Below, piece by piece: positions 5,168 to 9,264 of a stretch of 9,264 nucleotides of DNA. Positions within the stretch are counted from its first letter, which is position 1; each line of letters opens with the position of its first letter. The notes under the pieces were generated by a model. The model was not told where the DNA came from, searched no databases, and saw only the letters and a list, made by a program, of their open reading frames with translations. The position numbers and the translations under genes were made by a program. Source of the stretch: Endomicrobiia bacterium (GTDB taxonomy: Bacteria > Elusimicrobiota > Endomicrobiia > Endomicrobiales > Endomicrobiaceae); the NCBI GenBank assembly GCA_025998295.1, contig BNVT01000045.1, positions 1-9,264 on the forward strand, in the 5' to 3' direction.

Positions 5168-7581
5168 AAAGTACAACTAATTGCAAAATTATTGAAATCT
5201 TAAATTTGTCGGATGAACAGTTGGTGGAGTTAAGCAGGAAAAATGTTCTTTCATTATCGCTTGTAGAAATGAAAGCAGTTCTGGATTATTTTAAAAAGCT
5301 TAAAAGAAATCCTACGGATGTTGAAATGGAAACCATAGCACAGACATGGAGCGAGCATTGCAAGCATAAAACACTTACGGGGATAATAGAATATACTGAA
5401 GAAGAAAGTGGCAAAAAAACAAAAAGAACATACAATAATCTTCTCAAAGAGACTATTTTTAAAGCAACGGTAGAGTTGAATAAAGAATGGTGTTTGTCTG
5501 TTTTTGAAGACAATGCAGGGGTTATTGATTTTGATTCTGAAAACGGAGTCGCTTTTAAAGTTGAAACGCATAACCATCCATCTGCTCTTGAACCGTACGG
5601 TGGTTCTGCTACAGGTATTGGAGGTGTTATAAGAGATATTTTAGGTGTTGGACTTGGAGCGAAACCTTTAGCTAATACGGATGTGTTTTGTTTTGGTGAT
5701 CCCAACACAAAAGCTTCGAAAGTTCCGGAAGGAATGCATCATCCAAAAAGAATAGCTAAAGGAGTTGTTTCTGGAGTTAGAGATTATGGCAACAGGATGG
5801 GCATCCCTACAGTAAATGGAGCAGTTTGCTTTGATGAAGGCTATATGGCAAATCCTCTTGTTTATTGTGGGACGATGGGAATAATACCAAAAAATAAAAT
5901 AGAAAAAAAAGTTAATTCGGGCGATTTAATTTTGGTTGTAGGAGGAAGAACAGGCAGAGATGGAATTCACGGAGCTACATTTTCTTCAATAGAGCTTGAT
6001 ACGGAGTCCGATGTAAGCGCAGTCCAGATAGGTAATCCCATAGTTGAAAAAAAAGTTTTGGATACCATGCTTAAAGCAAGAGATTTAAATCTTTACAGAG
6101 CTGTTACTGATTGCGGCGCAGGCGGTTTGTCGAGTGCTATTGGTGAACTTGGCGAGAAAACAGGGGCCGTTGTCCATTTAGACAAAGTCCCATTGAAATA
6201 CGATGGGCTTTATCCATGGGAAATATGGATTTCAGAAGCTCAGGAAAGGATGGTTTTTGCGGTTCCCCCAGAAAATAAAAAGAAAATAGTTGAAATATTT
6301 AAAAAAGAAAATGTCGAAGCTGTTTTTGTTGGAGAATTTACAAATGATGGAAAATTGATCCTCGTGTATAACGGCGATGTCGTAACAAGTATGGATATGT
6401 CTTTTCTTCATGGCGGTATTCCCAAATCTACAAGACCGGCAGTTTGTAAGATAAAAGAAGAGAAAGTGCAAAAACCGGTTAAAATGAACTCTTCGGAGAT
6501 TGTAGAAGTTTTAAAAGCCTCTCTTGCAGATTTAAATGTTTGTTCTAAAGAATGGATCATAAGACAATACGATCACGAAGTGCAGGGACAGACCATTATA
6601 AAACCTTTACAGGGAAACAGCATAGAAGTATCGGGTCCGGGTGATGCTGCTGTAGTTTTGCCTTATACTGTTGTTAAAGGCATAAAAAAAGGTGTTGTTT
6701 TGTCTAACGGGTTAAATCCTCAATATGGAAAAATAAACACTTATAAAATGGCTGCATCTGCAATAGAAGAATCTCTAAGAAATGCGGTTGCTGTGGGGGC
6801 CGATGTTGAGAAAATATCAGTTTTGGATAATTTTTGCTGGGGCGATCCAAGCAAACCTGAAATCTTAGGAAGTTTAGTGCGCGCAGCAAATGCTTGCTAT
6901 GATATGTCAAAAGCTTTTGGCGTTCCTTTTATATCCGGGAAGGACAGTCTTAATAACGAATATTCTATCGGCGGAAAAAAGTATTCAATACCCCCTGTGC
7001 TTTTAATATCCGCAATGGGCGTTATTGAAAATGTGGCAAATACTGTTACAATGCCTTTAAAAAATAAAGGAAATAAAATATTTGTTCTTGGTAGCACAAG
7101 AAATGAACTTGGTGGTTCTGTGCTTGCCAAAATAAAAAATATTAAAACTGGCGTTGTGCCGGATGTGTATCCAGAAGAATCAAAAGTTTTAATGAAAAAG
7201 ATTTACCAAGCAATAAATAAAAATTTCGTAGAGTCTTGTCATGATTGCTCAGATGGTGGAATTGCAATTGCAATAAGCGAGATGGCGTTTGCTTCAGGCA
7301 AAGGCGTAAATATAAATATTGACGCTGTTGAAGTTGAAATAAAAAACCCTCTGACTGTTGCTGAAATATTATTTTCAGAGTCAAACGGTAGGTTTATCGT
7401 TGAAGTAAAACCTGAAAATGAAGCGACGTTTATAGAAATCTTAAACGGTTCCGTTTTTGCAGAAGTCGGTTATGTAAGCGACGAAACAAAGATAGTTTTT
7501 GAAAGCAAAAAAACTAAAATACTGGTGCAGGAACAGCTTGAAGTTCTTTTAAATGCTTGGCAAAATACTATTAACTGGTAG
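5164..7581 (+). CDS. purL: FGAM synthase catalytic subunit PurL
   Basis: PurL converts FGAR plus ATP and PurQ-derived ammonia to FGAM. The 805-residue protein is the small PurL type with no glutaminase domain. Motifs include SEHCKHK (63-69, His65 being the expected catalytic histidine), FKVETHNHPSALEPYGGSATG (131-151), GGRTGRDGIHGATFSS (260-275), DCGAGGLSSA (316-325) and SEAQERM (357-363). The second half repeats the AIR-synthase fold, with ISGKDSLNNEY and CHDCSDGGIAIAISEMA. It is longer than the ~600-740-residue small PurLs, partly through an N-terminal LSDEQLVELSRKNVLSLS segment and about 45 residues between SEHCKHK and DNAGV. No strong SD is visible, so the ATGA overlap suggests translation coupled to purS. 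Confidence 0.96.
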   Translation: MKSTTNCKIIEILNLSDEQLVELSRKNVLSLSLVEMKAVLDYFKKLKRNPTDVEMETIAQTWSEHCKHKTLTGIIEYTEEESGKKTKRTYNNLLKETIFKATVELNKEWCLSVFEDNAGVIDFDSENGVAFKVETHNHPSALEPYGGSATGIGGVIRDILGVGLGAKPLANTDVFCFGDPNTKASKVPEGMHHPKRIAKGVVSGVRDYGNRMGIPTVNGAVCFDEGYMANPLVYCGTMGIIPKNKIEKKVNSGDLILVVGGRTGRDGIHGATFSSIELDTESDVSAVQIGNPIVEKKVLDTMLKARDLNLYRAVTDCGAGGLSSAIGELGEKTGAVVHLDKVPLKYDGLYPWEIWISEAQERMVFAVPPENKKKIVEIFKKENVEAVFVGEFTNDGKLILVYNGDVVTSMDMSFLHGGIPKSTRPAVCKIKEEKVQKPVKMNSSEIVEVLKASLADLNVCSKEWIIRQYDHEVQGQTIIKPLQGNSIEVSGPGDAAVVLPYTVVKGIKKGVVLSNGLNPQYGKINTYKMAASAIEESLRNAVAVGADVEKISVLDNFCWGDPSKPEILGSLVRAANACYDMSKAFGVPFISGKDSLNNEYSIGGKKYSIPPVLLISAMGVIENVANTVTMPLKNKGNKIFVLGSTRNELGGSVLAKIKNIKTGVVPDVYPEESKVLMKKIYQAINKNFVESCHDCSDGGIAIAISEMAFASGKGVNINIDAVEVEIKNPLTVAEILFSESNGRFIVEVKPENEATFIEILNGSVFAEVGYVSDETKIVFESKKTKILVQEQLEVLLNAWQNTINW

Positions 7582-7619
7582 TTGTACGGTTTATAAACAA
7601 ATTTGGGTTGGGATAAAAT

Positions 7620-8405
7620 ATGAAAAAGACTAAAGTATTAATTTTAAGAACTGCAGGGACAAATTGCGATTACGAAACGCAAGCCGCTTTTGAATTGTGT
7701 GGAACGGTTGTTGATTGCGTACATATTAATACGCTTATTGAAAGAAAAGATAAAATTTTTGAATATGATATTTTAGCTTTTCCAGGAGGATTTTCTTACG
7801 GTGATGATATAGCTTCAGGTAAGATATTAGCAAATGAAGTCAAAAATAAACTTGGTGAGGAGGTTAGAGAAATCGCGTTAAGCGGTAAGCCTATCATTGG
7901 TATATGCAACGGATTTCAGGTTTTAGTAAAAATGGGATTACTACCTGATCCAAAGCTTTTTGAACAAGTTTCTACACTTTCGTATAATGATTCTGATAAA
8001 TTTGAATGTCGTTGGGTTTATTTGAAAACAGAAAAAAAAGTTAAAAATGAGTCCAGCTGTATATGGACAAAAAATCTTCCAGATATTATTAGTTTGCCTG
8101 TCGCTCACGGAGAAGGTAAATTTATCCCTGGAGATAAAAGACTTTTAGATACTTTAAATAAAAACAATCAAATCGTTTTTAGATACTCTGCAAAAGACGG
8201 TAGCGATCCCGGCTATCCACTAGCTCCAAATGGATCTGTAGAGCAAATAGCGGGAATATGTAATGAAAGTGGCAATGTTTTTGGTCTAATGCCTCATCCT
8301 GAAAGATATGTTTTTGCTCTTCAGCACCCTGTAAAAGAAAGTTTTGATGGCGAATATGGTTGCGGAAAAATTATTTTTCAAAATGCAGTTAATTTTGTAA
8401 AGTGA
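7620..8405 (+). CDS. purQ: FGAM synthase glutaminase subunit PurQ
   Basis: PurQ is the class I glutamine amidotransferase that hydrolyses glutamine and passes ammonia to PurL. The 261-residue protein starts with VLILRTAGTNCDYET and has FPGGFSYGDDIASG (54-67), the nucleophile Cys96 in GICNGFQ (94-100), and the catalytic pair His226 and Glu228 in MPHPERY (224-230). It is longer than the ~227-residue Bacillus PurQ, with the extra length mainly around 108-160. It follows purL by 38 nt. The SD is poor (GGGA, seven bases before the ATG), unlike the AAGGAG of purC, so its translation may be weaker or coupled. A strong terminator downstream makes it the last gene of the operon. Confidence 0.95.
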   Translation: MKKTKVLILRTAGTNCDYETQAAFELCGTVVDCVHINTLIERKDKIFEYDILAFPGGFSYGDDIASGKILANEVKNKLGEEVREIALSGKPIIGICNGFQVLVKMGLLPDPKLFEQVSTLSYNDSDKFECRWVYLKTEKKVKNESSCIWTKNLPDIISLPVAHGEGKFIPGDKRLLDTLNKNNQIVFRYSAKDGSDPGYPLAPNGSVEQIAGICNESGNVFGLMPHPERYVFALQHPVKESFDGEYGCGKIIFQNAVNFVK

Positions 8406-8435
8406 CCATGATTATACATAGTCAATCAGTTTAAC

Positions 8436-8449
8436 GTTGACCGTTGACC
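8436..8449 (+). repeat. tandem GTTGACC pair
   Basis: Two exact copies of GTTGACC lie head to tail between purQ and its terminator. This may be chance or a small slippage duplication. No function is assigned. Confidence 0.4.
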
Positions 8450-8458
8450 ATAGAGTTA

Positions 8459-8498
8459 AAGAATCTATTTTTATTTTGTGAAATAGATTCTTCTTTTT
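8459..8498 (+). terminator. intrinsic terminator of the purine operon
   Basis: A perfect 12-bp stem (8459-8470 AAGAATCTATTT with 8481-8492 AAATAGATTCTT) encloses a 10-nt loop and is followed directly by CTTTTT. It lies about 55 nt after the purQ stop codon and is oriented for plus-strand transcription; there is no T-run in the opposite direction. Confidence 0.85.
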
Positions 8499-8517
8499 AA
8501 ATGCAAAATAAGGAAGT

Positions 8518-9023
8518 ATGGGCAAAATAAAAAAGATTTTATTTGTGCAGTATCAGCAAGATATAAAACTCAAAATAAATATTGCTTTGATGTATTTTTT
8601 GTTATCTTTAATAATTTTCTCATTATTTCGTTTCTTGTTTTATACCGTATATCATGATTTTTTTTAAGTATATCACCAAGCGATGTAGTCTTTTCGTTTA
8701 TTTATGGATTGCGTTTTGATATTTCAGTTATAAGTACGTTTTTGGGATTTCTTATCATCCTTCTATTTATTCCTTTTGTGCAAAAATCTACTAAATTTCT
8801 AAAAATTTGCGTTTTATTAATGACCTTTTCAATAACCGCACTAATGCTTGCTTTAAGCGGCGATTTTGTTTATTTCTCTAGAGTCAATCGCCATATGACT
8901 GAAGAACTCATCGCTGCTTTTGCAGATAGAGAGTTTATCATCAAATACTCTTTGCAATACTATTGGTGGGTTTTATGTTTAATTTTTTTATCGTTACGCT
9001 TATCCTTTAATGCGTCAAATTAA
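8518..9023 (+). pseudogene. decayed N-terminal membrane region of a sulfatase/LTA-synthase-like protein
   Basis: Two overlapping open segments encode one membrane protein start. Segment 1 (8518-8667, 49 codons) begins MGKIKKILFV, contains a hydrophobic helix and ends FLFYTVYHDFF-stop. Segment 2 opens at 8658 in another frame and runs to 9023. It reads SISPSDVVFSFIYGLRFDISV, then hydrophobic helices, then GDFVYFSRVNRHMTEEL and YYWWVLCLIFL. A run of eight T's (8658-8665) lies at the junction, and one more T would join the two into about 169 residues. The GLRFD motif and the following D-x-x-YF pattern resemble the N-terminal membrane part of sulfatase-fold phosphoglycerol or phosphoethanolamine transferases. 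Such proteins are near 600 residues, so the catalytic domain is absent here. AGGAAG at 8511 is very close to the ATG, so the start is uncertain. An IS-like end follows at 9061. Confidence 0.62.
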
Positions 9024-9060
9024 AAGTCCTAAAACTAGCAAAAATTATAATATTTCATTA

Positions 9061-9264
9061 GACCTCTTGCATAACTAATATATAAAAGTACAATAGAAGT
9101 ACTATGAAACAGAAAAAGAAAGCATGCGGGTCAGATGGAATGGGTTTAGGCGATTAATGGGAGTAAAGAAAGGGACGTTTGACAAAACAGTAAGGATAGC
9201 AAGGAGTAAGAAAAGAAAAAGGGGGAGTAGGAGGAGCAAAGAGAAAATTGAGTATAGAAAAGAT
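9061..9264 (+). mobile_element. left part of an IS5-family-like insertion sequence, running off the window
   Basis: GACCTCTTGCATAAC at 9061 resembles the terminal inverted repeat of many IS5-family elements, recalled from memory. It sits directly after TTA (9058-9060), fitting the TNA target used by several IS5 subgroups. A transposase-like N-terminus follows within 50 nt. The right end, its inverted repeat and the second TTA lie outside the window, so the boundary is inferred from one side only. Confidence 0.6.
9104..9264 (+). pseudogene. frameshifted N-terminus of an IS5-like transposase (3' end outside the window)
   Basis: From 9145 to the window end one frame reads FRRLMGVKKGTFDKTVRIA followed by a lysine/arginine-rich stretch ending IEYRKD. 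This matches the helix-turn-helix N-terminal domain of DDE transposases, which typically read F-x-R-L-T-G-V-x-x-x-T-F-D. The likely start ATG (9104) opens another frame that stops within 18 codons. Removing one G from GGG at 9142-9144 would join HAGQMEW to FRRLMGV, and a second shift in the purine run 9107-9121 would connect it to the ATG. An internal ATG at 9124 gives 47 open codons but an atypical N-terminus. Two shifts within about 15 codons indicate an inactive copy. The DDE domain is not in the window. Confidence 0.6.

Noticed and set aside
7589..7598. Palindrome GTTTATAAAC between purL and purQ
   Set aside because: Short and AT-rich, inside an operon, with no partner signal; probably chance.
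8403..8425. Imperfect inverted repeat TGACCAT/ATAGTCA just after purQ
   Set aside because: Seven pairs with one mismatch and no T-run; the strong terminator at 8459 explains the operon end.

Overview
The window is AT-rich bacterial DNA made mostly of housekeeping genes, with genome decay at its right edge. The purine genes resemble those of Elusimicrobia, Deltaproteobacteria and similar deep-branching bacteria: a two-domain PurS, a small-type PurL with a long N-terminus, and a separate PurQ. Low GC, homopolymer frameshifts and a decayed insertion sequence would suit a host-restricted lineage such as Endomicrobium (Elusimicrobiota). That placement is inferred from memory of the families and was not tested.

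Left part. Positions 1-285 hold no convincing gene. They carry signals for a minus-strand gene starting just beyond position 1: a near-consensus sigma-70 promoter, a 20-bp palindrome beside its -35 box, and a Shine-Dalgarno (SD) sequence at the edge. A class I PLP aspartate aminotransferase (286-1467, minus) follows. It is divergent from the conserved rplU-rpmA-obgE cluster (1675-3558, plus), which has a well-placed promoter at 1620-1648. These three encode ribosomal proteins L21 and L27 and the ribosome-associated GTPase Obg.

Middle. The obgE-purC gap (3559-3812) contains two copies of an imperfect ~25-bp repeat and two mutually exclusive hairpins. Then comes a compact purine operon: purC (SAICAR synthetase), a double-domain purS, purL and purQ. 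The last three should form the FGAM synthase complex: PurQ releases ammonia from glutamine, PurL uses it with ATP on FGAR, and PurS bridges them. purC/purS overlap by 13 nt and purS/purL by 4 nt. A strong intrinsic terminator follows purQ at 8459-8498.

Right part. Positions 8518-9023 are the frameshifted N-terminal membrane region of a sulfatase/LTA-synthase-like protein. The break lies at a run of eight T's, and a ninth T would restore the frame. At 9061 an IS5-like element begins next to a TTA trinucleotide. Its transposase start is also frameshifted, and it runs off the window. No tRNA, rRNA or CRISPR array was seen.
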